A stretch of 64,000 nt of DNA from Endozoicomonas sp965208385. Its GTDB lineage: Bacteria; Pseudomonadota; Gammaproteobacteria; Pseudomonadales; Endozoicomonadaceae. The stretch lies in assembly GCA_965208385.1 (NCBI GenBank), contig CBDBOO010000071.1, forward strand, positions 1-64,000, in the 5' to 3' direction. Position 1 is the stretch's first letter; each line of letters begins with the position of its first letter. The position numbers were made by a program, and so were the translations under genes. This document shows, piece after piece, positions 18,883 through 28,919 of this stretch. The notes below the pieces were generated by a model, which was not told where the DNA came from, made no database searches, and saw only the letters and a list, made by a program, of their open reading frames with translations.

Positions 18883-19120
18883 TTATTTTACCTGACACTG
18901 CTGGAACCACAGGGCTCCGAAAAACAAAAAAACGCTCATCAAAAAGTGCCCGATCCAGTTTATCTGAACTTAATCCGAGCACTTAAAAATGTTAATGTTC
19001 GGACTATACACAAGGCCCACATACATAACAATTAAGTGGTTATTCATAACTTCCATATACATTTCATCTATAAACAGCTGACAATATTATGGAATAAACA
19101 CTCATTAAGATTAAACAATT

Positions 19121-19750
19121 ATGCTTGATAAATGGACGGTTCAATGGCTTAAACCCGTTTTGACTGTAGCGGCAAAACAGCTTCATTCAAGAAAAATATT
19201 GCCTGATCAGGTCACCCTGACTGGCTTTGCCATAGGAATGACAACCGTTCCCCTGTTGGCCTGGGAGCAATATACACTGGCATTAGTCGCCATTATTGCC
19301 AACAGAACGCTGGACGGTCTGGACGGTGCCCTGGCACGTTTATCTGAACCCAGTGATGCAGGAGGGTTTCTGGATATTACACTGGATTTCATTTTCTATG
19401 CCGGTGTGGTTTTTGGCTTTGCATGGGCAAATCCTGAACAGAATGCGTTGATGGCGAGCTTGTTGATTTTTTCATTTATGGGAACTGGTGCAAGTTTTCT
19501 TGCCTATGCCATCATGGCTGAAAAGCATAATCTCGATGATCCTCGCTTTCCTCACAAATCTTTCTACTACCTGGGAGGAATTGCAGAAGGGACAGAAACT
19601 ATCATGATCTTCGCACTATTTTGCCTGTTTCCCAACTGGTTCCCTGTGCTTGCCCTTATTTTTTCAGTGATCTGTCTGTTGACAGCCGCATTACGTGTAT
19701 GGGGTGGTTATAAAACCATTGCCTCAACTGAGCGACTGAAAAGACAATGA
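19121..19750 (+). CDS. CDP-alcohol phosphatidyltransferase family protein
   Basis: 209 aa, multi-pass inner-membrane enzyme. The catalytic signature D-x2-DG-x2-AR-x8-G-x3-D-x3-D is complete: LDGLDGALARLSEPSDAGG followed by FLDITLDF (residues about 64-90). It transfers a phosphoalcohol from a CDP-linked lipid or alcohol to an acceptor, as in PgsA or PssA. The substrate cannot be read from the sequence. It ends directly against the stop of a convergent small membrane gene. Confidence 0.88.
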   Translation: MLDKWTVQWLKPVLTVAAKQLHSRKILPDQVTLTGFAIGMTTVPLLAWEQYTLALVAIIANRTLDGLDGALARLSEPSDAGGFLDITLDFIFYAGVVFGFAWANPEQNALMASLLIFSFMGTGASFLAYAIMAEKHNLDDPRFPHKSFYYLGGIAEGTETIMIFALFCLFPNWFPVLALIFSVICLLTAALRVWGGYKTIASTERLKRQ

Positions 19751-20068
19751 TTATTCACTGGTCATCATCGCCGTTTTCGATTTATCTTCATTTTGCTGCC
19801 GTGCTTTCCGGTTGCGCCACCAGCCCACCATAAAATAAGCCGAAATAGCCTGAATAATTCCTGTTGCCAGTAAAATCGGAAAGCTGTCACCCCACTGATG
19901 ACCATGAGTTACTTTCATAGCCAGGGTTTCTGCTAACAGACCTATAAAGACGCCTGTAATAGGAATGATATAATTTTTACTGTAACCAAGTGATACAGCA
20001 ATAAGTGCGATCAATATAAAAAACGGGTCTAACAAAATAGCGATAATACTTATCACGGGAACCCTCAT
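19751..20068 (-). CDS. Small membrane protein of unknown function
   Basis: 105 aa with about three hydrophobic segments (IISIIAILLDPFFILIALIAVSL, YIIPITGVFIGLLAETLAM, FPILLATGIIQAISAYFMVGWW) and a charged cytoplasmic tail. I do not recognise the family. It is convergent with the phosphatidyltransferase gene, sharing no bases with it. Confidence 0.6.
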   Translation of the reverse strand: MRVPVISIIAILLDPFFILIALIAVSLGYSKNYIIPITGVFIGLLAETLAMKVTHGHQWGDSFPILLATGIIQAISAYFMVGWWRNRKARQQNEDKSKTAMMTSE

Positions 20069-21698
20069 AACTGCCTCATTTCCAGTCCCGCATTGTATTC
20101 AACATCCGGCTCTATCAACATGCTCAGTTGCCGTAATGCAACTCAGTCTATTTATCCCGTTTTCTAGGTATCACTCACCAGTATCGCTAGTGTCCTGCCA
20201 TAAATTCATGATTTTCAAGCAAAACCCGAAATACCTAGGGAGTTACATTAGGAATGGCAGATCATGAAAATTCATTTGGGTTTTGTCTCTTTTCAGGTAT
20301 CTGCTGACAAACGTCACCATCTGCACACAAAAAATGTTGTCTGGCACCTTCCGAATAGTTTGAAGTTCTGGCGCGTAAAAAAAACAGAAGGGCAGAAAAC
20401 CCCAAGGCCTCTGCTCCACACTCATCAAAAGGGTTCATCACTGGCCAATCGACAGGTAACCAGCCACAGAGCACAGAAGAAAAAAATACCCACAAAATCA
20501 CAAAGTGCCCTGATACCCGCTAAACCCGACAAAAAAATGGCCGCCTGGCAGCATCATGTTGATGGTATTGTTAATTCCGCAACTTCATTAAAAAAGCCCG
20601 AATTTGTACAATCTCTGTTTGATGAAATACTGACACGGACATTTGATGCCCGCGAATCAGAATATCTGATCAGTAAATTATCCCGGGATATGCCCAACTA
20701 TGAATTTGAATTACTTAACTGGAACTCGGTTCAAAGAGACACCTCCCCCGAAGTACAATTCAAGGCGGATTTTCTAAAAGCACAAATGTATCTGAAACAG
20801 CACCGATTTCAACAGGCAAAAGAAGCAATGCCCAAAGAGATTCCTTTCGAAGATACCACCAGAAAAGAAGCAGAAACAGCACTTGATACGCTCAATCTGG
20901 CCGTGTTCCCAAAAGCATGGAATGAAAAAGTTAACCTGGCTCTATCTGAAGCTGACTCACCCAGCCGTTTAAACAACTTCCATCAGCTTATGAACGATGT
21001 GTTAGATAAGCCAATAACACCTGCTGAGCTGGATCAGCTGGTCAGTACAGTTCAGGAAAAAACACCAGAAATATCGTCAAAACTGAAACAATGGTGCCAT
21101 GAACAATCAAAATCAGAAGATCCTCAGACTGTCTTCAAAGCCATGTATCTGGATATACGATTAGCTCTTGGCAATAAAAAAACAGCTCAGGCACAGAGAG
21201 ATCTGAGTAAACTTATATCTGTGGCTGATATTCAGGCATTCTCAGATAATCCTGATTCCCATGAAGCAATGCAGAAAAGCATAGACTCTTTGAGAAAGTC
21301 CATTCTTGCATCCAGACGTTCATCTGCGGACAGACTTACAGTACAAGCGGAAAAAGCATCACAGTATATTCCAGCGACAGAAAAACAATGGCCCTCCCAA
21401 CTGGATAGCCCATCCTCCATGAAAAAAGCCGCTCAAAATAAGCCGGAGCAGGCTCAGAGCCTACGAGAAAAAGCTAAAACGGTCATCGAGTCACAGGAAT
21501 ATGAATCTGCCTTGATTCTTCTGGAAAAAGCACTCGATGAGCCACACAAAGATAAAGATCAGACATATGCACTGTATTGCCATGCTCTGACAGAAGCCGC
21601 CAATTCGCCTGAATATTTACACCGAATCAGTGCCGATAGGCTCTATGAATTAAGTGACACTTTCAGTGGGGTGTAATTAAAAGTGTTCCATCTACCCA

Positions 21699-22523
21699 TT
21701 ATCCAGCTTGCTGCCAGTACTGATCCCAGTCCCCGTTAGAACGCAATGTTCTTAAGCAAAGCATTGCTCCTGCGATGGAAGGCTTCCACCAAGCACCCGG
21801 TATTTTTAGTCGCATCTGCACTACTGCACTGTTAGAACTTTCTATTTCGCCAGAGCCAATGGGAAGATTGGCTGCTTCTGCTGCAGCATATTCGAATTGC
21901 CCTGGACGGTTTCGGATATATCGGTGACACTCCTCTGGTTTATTGGCTGCTTTGCCTTTCTTTCCGTTTCTATGCGGATCAAGCTCTGCCATGACGGCAT
22001 TAACATTGCCAGATTTCATGCGTTCCTGCTGGATATGCCGCCACTGTACACGTGTTTCCTTATTAAACCCGACACACTCTTCTGCTGCATCAGCGAAGTG
22101 CTCAGAGAGATGATAATAGTCAACGAGGAAACTTCCTTGCTCTCCAAACACTCTCTTTGTCTGGTTGGCAATCCAGGTGGCTCCATCGCTCACGCAATGG
22201 ATAGAGGATTGCCGGTTGAGCCCCTGCTCTATTGCACAACTCAACCACTGGTCACCTGCTTCATCCGGCCCTCCCATTGTGGCCTGATGACGTTTATCTG
22301 AGCTACCCAGCTTATAGACCTGGCAAAGTTTAGCCTCCTGCCATTCAGTTTTACGTGCTTTGCGTTTGTCACCTTCTGCCTCTTCATCAATGAGGACAAC
22401 AGGAATCATGCTTCCATCCATTTCTCCTATGAACTGGGCAGCTTCACCGAGGCAGTCCTGACGATTTTGTGATGCACTGATGGAATCATTTTGCATACAG
22501 CTCGCGTGCTCCTGTAAAGCCAA
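21699..22523 (-). pseudogene. ISKra4-family transposase, C-terminal part
   Basis: About 270 aa holding the catalytic half: GEMDGSMIPVVLIDEEAEGD, GDQWLSCAIEQGL, FLVDYYHLSEHF, and the closing NLPIGSGEIESSNSAVVQ with WWKPSIAGAMLCLR. These are typical of ISKra4 transposases. The N-terminal part lies at 23345-23881, separated by an inserted element. The frame opens at the junction with a TTG, so no authentic start is present and this piece is inactive. Confidence 0.82.
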
Positions 22524-23311
22524 ATAGTCATTGTGGTCTCTGGTAACTTCTCGACTTCTTCAGACGTCATTTTCACACCGTACTTACGCTTGCGCCCTTT
22601 CCTTTTAATGGGTGAAGGAGGAAAGGCTTCGAAAGGGAGAGCATAGAGCGCTCGATTTTTGGGTATATGACCAATGACCTCATATCCTAGTTCGAGTGCG
22701 GGTTGCATCATAGTGTGATTCATAAACCAGCAGTCAGTGAGCAGTCGCAATGACCGATCCTGAAGAGTCTGTCGTACAGACTTAAGCATCGCTTTGGCAA
22801 TTTTAAGCTTGCTGATGTTGCCTGATTTGGGCGATGGAAAAGCCATGACAGGAATGGCGGTATGCACTTTGTCAGATGGCCGCTGAAAAGCAATCGCCAG
22901 AAAAACCCAGCATTGACCGAGAATATAAACACTCCGATTCTTTTTCTTGCCGTGTTGGTGATGTATTCGGCATGCAGGTGCTTCGCCAGAACAGCGTTCA
23001 AGTGTCAGGTCGTCGAGGATAATAGGAATAGTCTGACCGTCAGGCACTTTGGAACTGACCAATAATATCAGGCGATGCGCTAGATCTCGCCAACGCCACA
23101 AGCCCTGAGAAACCCAGTGATGATAGCTGCTCCAAACATTTTCGTAGTGAACCATCAGGAGGGCCTGTGTAAGAAAGCCTTCGCCGGAAACCATGCTGCC
23201 CAGAAGCAATTCACAGAACGTTGGTGCAGCAAGTGACGATAGTGCACCGACAAGGAATGTCGTATATAAGGAAAGCTCCCGGAGGATAATTTTCTGTTCT
23301 GAGGTGAGCAT
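22427..23311 (-). pseudogene. IS701-like DDE transposase, C-terminally truncated
   Basis: 294-aa frame starting MLTSEQKIILRELSLYTTFLV. It contains the first DDE Asp pair in IPIILDDLTLERCSG and a second Asp in LLTDCWFMNH, and keeps family similarity to about YGVKMTSEEVEKLPETTMTIWLY. After that, near 22520, it runs into ISKra4 sequence in the wrong frame. The third acidic residue and the downstream end are therefore lost. It sits inside the ISKra4 transposase. Family assignment (IS701/DDE_5-like) is by motif memory only. Confidence 0.65.
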
Positions 23312-23344
23312 GGCAACCGCTTCTTCGTAATGGGTGAAGCGGTT

Positions 23345-23881
23345 GTTTGAACTTATTTGCGTTAAAAAAATACGAAACTATCGTACTTATAATTCTCTCG
23401 AGGAATAGAAGACTCAGGCACATCAATACCATAATGTTCATGTATTTTTTTTGCAGCTGCCTGAAAAGAACTATCTGCACCAAAGTCTACAATTTTACGT
23501 TGAATTGTGCGGGAGTAGTCGCGACAGTGAATATGAGCGGCATGACTGAAAGGTCTGACCCGATGCTTGTCTACCGTCTGGCAGCGTTCAAGAACTTCTA
23601 TTTTCCCATAGGTGCTCAGCCAATAAGTGTTTTTTTTTGAGTTTTAGCTCCGGGGTGCTTCAGGCAAGCCTCGCCAAATTTTTGATCTCCTTGTAGGTAC
23701 CCCAGCCAGTAAGCAGTTCATTGCCCATTTCACGCAGGTGGACAATGACGGCTTCTTCAGCATCATCAGCACGATCCAGGAGACCTGACTCGGCTTCAAC
23801 AATATCCAGAAGTGCAGAAACTCTAAGCTCAAGCTCGGGGTGGGCTGCAAGTCTATCAGCAAGAGAAATAGGTGAGGGCAT
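23345..23881 (-). pseudogene. ISKra4-family transposase, N-terminal part
   Basis: Starts at 23881 (MPSPISLADRLAAHPELELR...DIVEAESGLLDRADDAEEAVI) and is interrupted by a stop at 23660. Further on, in other frames, it continues with TYGKIEVLERC and then HCRDYSRTIQRKIVDFGADS and AAKKIHEHYGIDVPESSI, all matching the middle of ISKra4 transposases. At least two frame breaks plus the IS701-like insertion at about 23345 make it inactive. Confidence 0.75.
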
Positions 23882-23951
23882 AATACTAACTAGGGTTGAG
23901 AAATACTCTTACATTATCGTTCATATTGAGGTTTTGTGGGCAGAAAAACTT

Positions 23952-25281
23952 GGCTCTTCCCTAATTTTAGTGGGTGATTTAATCTATATTGAACACTTCA
24001 AGGCAAGGATGCCGACATGCGCGATAAAGAACTCTACTCTAAAATACTTGGCGTTGAAACTCCGTGGCATGTCGCTCACGTGGAACTCTCCATTACTGAA
24101 GGAAAAGTCGAAATCTTTCTCGAACATGATGGCAAAAAGCCTTCTAAATGCAGTGTTTGTGATAAACCCTCTCCGGGTTACGATCGACGTCAGAAGAAGT
24201 GGCGGCATCTGGATACCTGCCAGTTTCAAACCATCCTTATTGCTGATGTTCCGCGTACACAATGTTCCGATCACGGTGTAAAAACAATACAGGTTCCATG
24301 GGCTGAACCGAACTCTGGTTCTACGGCCTTGTTTGAAGCACTTGTTATTGACTGGCTGAAAGAGGCAACAACCAGTGCAGTTGCCCAACAAATGAAGCTT
24401 AGCTGGAATGCCATCGACGGTATCCAACAGCGTGCAGTAGCGAGAGGTCTGGCACGCAGAGTACACGACAATCCCAAACGGTTAGCCGTTGACGAAACCT
24501 CATTCCAGAAGAGGCGTGAGTACGTCACTGTGGTTACAGATCATGAAAAAGGCATTGTTTTACATTTGGCCGACAACCATAAAGCTGACAGCCTCAATGA
24601 GTACTTTGAGACCCTGACGCCAGACCAGAAAGCCGGTATTGAATGCGTTACCATGGATATGTGGAAGCCCTTTATCAAGGCAGTCACATTGCATGTGCCA
24701 GAAGCCAGGGAGCGAATAGCATTTGACAAGTTCCATGTTGCCCAGTACTTAGGCAATGCGGTCAATAAAGTTCGCATAGAAGAGCATAAAGCGCTTATGT
24801 CTACAGGGTCAGACTTACTCAAAGGTACCCGGTTTGACTGGCTAACAAATCCTGAAAATATGAGCGATGAAAAGTGGGAAGCGTTCGAGCCGTTGCGTGA
24901 TTCAAAGCTGAAAACAGCACGAGCCTGGGCCATCAAAGAGATGGCGATGACACTGTGGAATTACACATCACGAGCTTGGGCTATCAAGGCATGGAAACGG
25001 TGGCTGAGCTGGGCACTGAGGTGTCGGCTTGAACCTGTTCGTAAAGTGGCCAAGATGATCAAAGAACACCTGTGGGGAATTATTAACGCAATAGTTCTGA
25101 AAGCCGACAATGGCCGTGCAGAAGGCATGAATGGAAAGATACAGCGACTCAAGGGTCGAGCCTACGGCTACAGAAACAGAGAAAGGTTCAAAACTGCAAT
25201 TTACTTTCATTGTGGTGGCCTTGATCTTTATCCAAGAGGGGTGAATCGCTGAAATTTACCCACACAATCTGAGGTAGAGCC
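23952..25281 (+). mobile_element. ISL3-family insertion sequence
   Basis: 1330 bp. The left end GGCTCTTCCCTAATTTTAGT (23952) and the right end, read inverted from 25281, GGCTCTACCTCAGATTGTGT form an imperfect terminal repeat with the GGCTCT start typical of ISL3 elements. A perfect 8-bp target duplication AAAAACTT flanks it (23944-23951 and 25282-25289), the size expected for this family. It is inserted in the upstream end of the ISKra4 element, outside that transposase. Confidence 0.93.
24017..25252 (+). CDS. ISL3-family transposase
   Basis: 411 aa, apparently intact. An N-terminal zinc-finger region (PSKCSVCDKPSPGYDRRQKK...CSDHG, residues about 42-90) is followed by a helix-turn-helix-like part. 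The DDE core begins with LAVDETSFQKRREYVTVV and VTMDMWKPFIKAV, and the C-terminus has ADNGRAEGMNGKIQRLKGRA with YGYRNRERFKTAIYFHCGG. These are standard ISL3 (DDE_Tnp_ISL3) signatures. With complete ends and target duplication the element looks recently inserted and competent. Confidence 0.95.
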   Translation: MRDKELYSKILGVETPWHVAHVELSITEGKVEIFLEHDGKKPSKCSVCDKPSPGYDRRQKKWRHLDTCQFQTILIADVPRTQCSDHGVKTIQVPWAEPNSGSTALFEALVIDWLKEATTSAVAQQMKLSWNAIDGIQQRAVARGLARRVHDNPKRLAVDETSFQKRREYVTVVTDHEKGIVLHLADNHKADSLNEYFETLTPDQKAGIECVTMDMWKPFIKAVTLHVPEARERIAFDKFHVAQYLGNAVNKVRIEEHKALMSTGSDLLKGTRFDWLTNPENMSDEKWEAFEPLRDSKLKTARAWAIKEMAMTLWNYTSRAWAIKAWKRWLSWALRCRLEPVRKVAKMIKEHLWGIINAIVLKADNGRAEGMNGKIQRLKGRAYGYRNRERFKTAIYFHCGGLDLYPRGVNR

Positions 25282-25602
25282 AAAAACTTCTAATGAACAC
25301 TTTTAATTACACCCCTTTCAGTGAGCTTCGAAAGAAAGGGATCTGGTACACTTCAATGGATAACGCTGAGCAAAAAATAAAGACTACTTTGGATGGACTA
25401 TTTCCCAGTGTAAAAAGAAAATAAGCTGTTTGAACAAAACGGTTTTCAGAAGTGATCACGCTTCAAATTATCTGGTGCTCAAGGGTATTCCTGGCAGAGA
25501 TAATGCGTCACTATTATACAGAATTAATACCGCTATCGAACAACCCGGTTCCATACCACTGAGACAGGAATGGGAACGGGGGGCTCAAACTGAGACCGCA
25601 TC

Positions 25603-26112
25603 ATGGAAGTTACTATAAGGCATGCTGAAGCTAACGATTTTCAGCAACTGGGGGCTTTTTTCAAATCCCCTGAAGTCACCATCCACACAGGTCAGATTCC
25701 TTTTCGCAGTGAAGATTACTGGAAGGAAATGTTCGATGTCAGTGATAAAAACAAGATTCAACTGGTGGCTGAAATAGATGAAAGAATCATCGGTCAATTA
25801 GGCCTGAATCTGATTAACAGCCCACGCAGAAAACATGTGGCCAGTTTTGGCATCGCTGTGCATCCCGAAGCCCAGGGCAAAGGGGTTGGCAAAAAACTGA
25901 TGCAAGCCATGATTGATCTGGCTGATAACTGGCTGAACCTGGTTCGCATAGAGCTGGATGTTTTTACCTCCAATGAAAAAGCTATCGATCTTTATCGTTC
26001 AATGGGTTTCGAAATTGAAGGTGAGACCCGTATGGATTGCTTCCAGAATGGCCGGTATGTAAACAGTTATCGTATGTCCAGAATTCGCCCGGATATGATT
26101 TCTGAAAGCTAG
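25603..26112 (+). CDS. GNAT-family N-acetyltransferase
   Basis: 169 aa. The acetyl-CoA-binding motif A is HPEAQGKGVGKKLMQAMIDL (R/Q-x2-G-x-G/A), preceded by the beta strand VASFGIAV and followed by RIELDVFTSNEKAIDLYRSMGFEIEGETR. The last part matches the RimJ/RimL/SpeG-like acetyltransferase pattern. The acceptor substrate is unknown. It starts a run of plus-strand genes after the disrupted gene, with GST 12 bp downstream, so the two are probably co-transcribed. Confidence 0.85.
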   Translation: MEVTIRHAEANDFQQLGAFFKSPEVTIHTGQIPFRSEDYWKEMFDVSDKNKIQLVAEIDERIIGQLGLNLINSPRRKHVASFGIAVHPEAQGKGVGKKLMQAMIDLADNWLNLVRIELDVFTSNEKAIDLYRSMGFEIEGETRMDCFQNGRYVNSYRMSRIRPDMISES

Positions 26113-26124
26113 TTCCTTATTCGG

Positions 26125-26787
26125 ATGACACCAATGACTCAACAACTTTCAGAAAGGCCTGTTCTTTACTCCTTCCGCCGTTGCCCTTATGCCATGCGTG
26201 CCCGCATGGCTATTTTTTACAGCGGGGTACAGGTTGAGCTCCGGGAAATTGTTCTCAAAAATAAACCTGAAGAGATGCTGGCCTGTTCCCCCAAAGGCAC
26301 TGTGCCGGTTCTGGTCTGTGGAGCGGATGAGGTGATTGATGAAAGCCTGGAGATTATGCACTGGGCGCTCAGTATCCATGATCCTGATAACTGGCTTCAG
26401 AATGGCACTATTGACTCTGAACCATTGATTGCGGAAAACGACCGTCAATTCAAATATTTTCTGGATCGTTATAAATATTCGGATCGATATCCCGAGTTCA
26501 GTCAGTTGCATTATCGTGGGCAGGGAGAACTATTTCTCGCTCAATTGAATCAACACCTTGAGCAGCATACCTACCTGATGAATAACCAGCCGACACTGGC
26601 AGATATTGCCATAGCGCCGTTTATTCGCCAGTTTGCCCATGTGGATAAAACCTGGTTTGATCAATGCCAGTACTCTGCCGTCCGACTCTGGCTGAACCGT
26701 ATTCTTGAATCCGATTTGTTTACCGGGTGTATGAAAAAATACACTCCCTGGAAACCGGAGGATCAGCCAGTTATATTCCCGATTTGA
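26125..26787 (+). CDS. Glutathione S-transferase-like protein
   Basis: 220 aa. The N-terminal thioredoxin-fold domain has the glutaredoxin-like site RRCPYAMRARMAI (Cys-Pro-Tyr, residues about 18-23) and the cis-Pro region KGTVPVLV with the glutathione-binding IDESLEIM. The C-terminal helical domain contains PTLADIAIAPFIRQFAHVD. The CPY site suggests thiol-disulfide chemistry (omega-class or GrxB-like) rather than classic conjugation. A first Met lies three residues before the second (MTPMTQQ); either may be the start. Confidence 0.85.
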   Translation: MTPMTQQLSERPVLYSFRRCPYAMRARMAIFYSGVQVELREIVLKNKPEEMLACSPKGTVPVLVCGADEVIDESLEIMHWALSIHDPDNWLQNGTIDSEPLIAENDRQFKYFLDRYKYSDRYPEFSQLHYRGQGELFLAQLNQHLEQHTYLMNNQPTLADIAIAPFIRQFAHVDKTWFDQCQYSAVRLWLNRILESDLFTGCMKKYTPWKPEDQPVIFPI

Positions 26788-26921
26788 AGTGTGCTTCCTG
26801 TGAACCTATCAGAATTTATGTTGTTGAAATAAACCTAAAACGGTCTTGCTCACGTCATAAAAAAGACAATTCCGCCATCAGTCGATAGAATACCCGTTTT
26901 TAAAGAGACAAGATCCACATC

Positions 26922-27788
26922 ATGGCAATTAACTGGTATCCCGGCCATATGCACAAGGCCAAGAAAGAGATTCGCGAGCAGATGCCAAAAATGGATCTGA
27001 TTATTGAAGTTCTTGATGCCCGAATCCCGTTCAGCAGTGAAAACCCTATGGTCCCTTCGCTGCGTCAGAATACGCCATGCATTAAAATCTTGAACAAAAG
27101 TGATCTGGCGGATCCCGATGTCACTGAACAATGGGTCAATCATCTTAATCAGACCACTGGCATCAAAGCCATAGCGGTGAACCAGAAGCAGCCGGATAAA
27201 ATCCGCCAGATTCTTAATATGGCACCAGCGTTGGTGCCAGAGCGTAATCTTGAAATAAAACCACTGCGCGCCATGATTCTTGGTATTCCCAATGTGGGAA
27301 AATCCACTACCATAAACACCCTGGCTAACCGTGTTATTGCCAAAACCGGCAATGAACCGGCGGTCACCAAACAACAGCAGAGAATCAGGCTGCGCAACAA
27401 TATTTTACTGCTGGATACTCCGGGGTTTCTCTGGCCAAAACTGGAGCCGGAAGCCTGCGGTTATCGACTGGCGGCTACCGGTGCCATCAAGAGCACCGTT
27501 ATAGAGTTTGAAGATGTTGCCATGTTTCTGGCTGAATACCTCATGGACACCTACCCGGATACTCTCAAGCAGCGTTATCAACTCAACGACATCCCTGAAA
27601 GCGGTATGGAACTGTTTGATATGATTGGTCAGCGTCGTGGCTGTATGCGTCGTGGAGGCATTGCAGATACCCACAAGGTATCAGAGATTCTGTTGAATGA
27701 GCTCCGTGATGGAATCCTGGGTCGAATATCCCTGGAAACACCGGAATTGATACTCGCCCAACAGGAAGCCATTCAATCATCAGATTGA
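26922..27788 (+). CDS. rbgA: Ribosome biogenesis GTPase RbgA/YlqF
   Basis: 288 aa circularly permuted GTPase needed for late 50S subunit assembly. The G motifs come in the order G4-G5-G1-G2-G3: NKSDLADP at about residue 44, the P-loop GIPNVGKST at about 120, then LLDTPGFLWP at about 165. The N-terminus INWYPGHMHKAKKEI is diagnostic. The C-terminal ANTAR-like RNA-binding part is present. It stands alone with a hairpin terminator downstream. Confidence 0.95.
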   Translation: MAINWYPGHMHKAKKEIREQMPKMDLIIEVLDARIPFSSENPMVPSLRQNTPCIKILNKSDLADPDVTEQWVNHLNQTTGIKAIAVNQKQPDKIRQILNMAPALVPERNLEIKPLRAMILGIPNVGKSTTINTLANRVIAKTGNEPAVTKQQQRIRLRNNILLLDTPGFLWPKLEPEACGYRLAATGAIKSTVIEFEDVAMFLAEYLMDTYPDTLKQRYQLNDIPESGMELFDMIGQRRGCMRRGGIADTHKVSEILLNELRDGILGRISLETPELILAQQEAIQSSD

Positions 27789-27835
27789 TCTGAAACGATC
27801 AAGTCTGAACTGCACTGTTTTTAAGAGGCTGTTTT

Positions 27836-27870
27836 TAGGAGGCTGTCGGCTAATCCCCGACAGACGCCTA
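27836..27870. terminator. Hairpin between rbgA and dgkA
   Basis: CTGTCGG (27843-27849) pairs with CCGACAG (27857-27863), extended by TAGG/CCTA outside. It lies between convergent genes ending at 27788 and 27868. Confidence 0.6.
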
Positions 27871-28266
27871 AAGGGCTGTCAGCTTTGGCCAGAGAATCAT
27901 CCCCCAGGTCAACAGAGCCACCACCAGGCTGATCATTACCGTGGCGGAACCAATATCCTTGGCTTTTCCGGAAAGCTCATGGTGTTCCGTGCCAATTCTA
28001 TCCACCACGGCTTCAATAGCAGAATTGACCAGCTCGACAATAATCACCATAAACACGGTGATCAAAAGCAGTAATCTTTCAACAATGGTCAGATCCAATA
28101 ATAATGCGATTGGAATAAGAACTGCCGCCATTATTACTTCTTGCCGGAAAGCCGCTTCAGTTTTCCAGGTACTTCCCAAACCCTGAGCAGAATATTTAGT
28201 GGCTTTAACCAGTCGGTTAAAGCCTTTATTCTTCCACCGTTCCCGCTCGTTCGCTTGATTCTTCAT
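27868..28266 (-). CDS. dgkA: Diacylglycerol kinase
   Basis: 132 aa integral-membrane enzyme that phosphorylates diacylglycerol to phosphatidate and so recycles lipid from envelope glycan synthesis. The conserved block ELVNSAIEAVVDRIGTEHHE is at about residues 79-98. Three membrane helices follow the amphipathic N-terminus (FRQEVIMAAVLIPIALLL, RLLLLITVFMVIIVELV, ATVMISLVVALLTWGMILW). The N-terminal extension is slightly longer than in E. coli (122 aa). Confidence 0.94.
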   Translation of the reverse strand: MKNQANERERWKNKGFNRLVKATKYSAQGLGSTWKTEAAFRQEVIMAAVLIPIALLLDLTIVERLLLLITVFMVIIVELVNSAIEAVVDRIGTEHHELSGKAKDIGSATVMISLVVALLTWGMILWPKLTAL

Positions 28267-28399
28267 TTTTATCCTGATTCCACCAGAGTCTGCTGCAGTG
28301 TGATATTAAAACTATCTATTGAATTCAGAGTCTTTTTCCATTGGAGCCTTTTCTTCTCTCCAATCATACTCTACATATAGATTGAAATACTGGAGAGTT

Positions 28400-28810
28400 A
28401 TGATGCATATCGTCAAGGACATTATCCGCAAAAACATCAACCCACTGTCCATTGAGCTTTCCCTGCCGGAAGCCGTTGACCGCATACTGGCATCCGGATT
28501 ATCGGGACTGCCGGTGGTCAACAGTCACAACAAGCTGGTGGGCTTTCTCTCAGAACATGATTGTATTCCACATCTCATAACCGGTACCTATCACTGTGAT
28601 ACCCGAACTCTGGTAAAAGACCTTATGCACGGTGAACCACTGTCAGTCAGCCCTGAAGACTCAATTATCGATATCGCCCAGATGATGGCGGGTAACAAAC
28701 CCAAAGTGTATCCGGTCATTGATGAGTACAAACTGGTGGGGATTATCTGCCGCCAGGACATACTGAAAGCCCTGAGTAAGGAAATACAGAACTGTGTTTC
28801 TTTCGCCTGA
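28400..28810 (+). CDS. Tandem CBS-domain protein
   Basis: 136 aa from the ATG at 28400 (MMHIVKDIIRKNINPLSIEL), chosen because TGGAGAG lies just upstream; a frame extending to 28319 has no such site. Two CBS domains: about 5-58 (PEAVDRILASGLSGLPVVNSHNKLVGFLSEHD) and about 75-130 (MHGEPLSVSPEDSIIDIAQMM...YPVIDEYKLVGIICRQDILKAL). Probably an adenine-nucleotide sensor. A terminator separates it from the convergent symporter operon. Confidence 0.85.
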   Translation: MMHIVKDIIRKNINPLSIELSLPEAVDRILASGLSGLPVVNSHNKLVGFLSEHDCIPHLITGTYHCDTRTLVKDLMHGEPLSVSPEDSIIDIAQMMAGNKPKVYPVIDEYKLVGIICRQDILKALSKEIQNCVSFA

Positions 28811-28877
28811 GTCATTCTGTCTCGTGAAAGAGCATGTTTTTTTCATCGACACAAATAACTGATTTCCTGATAGTAAA

Positions 28878-28899
28878 AAAGAGCCCCGTAAGGCTCTTT
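28878..28899. terminator. Rho-independent terminator between convergent genes
   Basis: AAAGAGCC (28878-28885) pairs with GGCTCTTT (28892-28899) around a six-base loop. A-rich sequence on one side and T-rich on the other let it work for both the CBS gene (plus) and the symporter (minus). Confidence 0.8.
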
Positions 28900-28919
28900 A
28901 ATATCTTCAGTCAGTTTGT

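Larger units (their letters stand above)
21669..25314 (-). mobile_element. ISKra4-family insertion sequence carrying two other IS insertions
   Basis: Perfect 20-bp terminal inverted repeats GGGTGTAATTAAAAGTGTTC at 21669-21688 and 25295-25314 (inverted), flanked by the 9-bp target duplication CTTTCAGTG at 21660-21668 and 25315-25323. Its transposase reads on the minus strand but is split by an IS701-like remnant, and its upstream end is split by an ISL3 element. The order of events is host gene, then ISKra4, then the two inner elements. Confidence 0.9.
20264..25424 (+). pseudogene. Unknown gene disrupted by nested insertion sequences
   Basis: The 5' part (20264-21668) encodes about 468 aa, starting MKIHLGFVSFQVSADKRHH, then a basic stretch and long helical segments. 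Near the end is a TPR-like pair (REKAKTVIESQEYESALILL). The visible frame stops after SDTFSGV inside the IS. Removing 21669-25323 (the nest plus one target copy) restores an exact in-frame continuation, SDTFSELRKKGIWYTSMDNA, to a stop at 25422-25424. The original protein was about 505 aa. Function is unknown. The truncated version lacks only about 35 C-terminal residues and might still be made. Confidence 0.85.
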
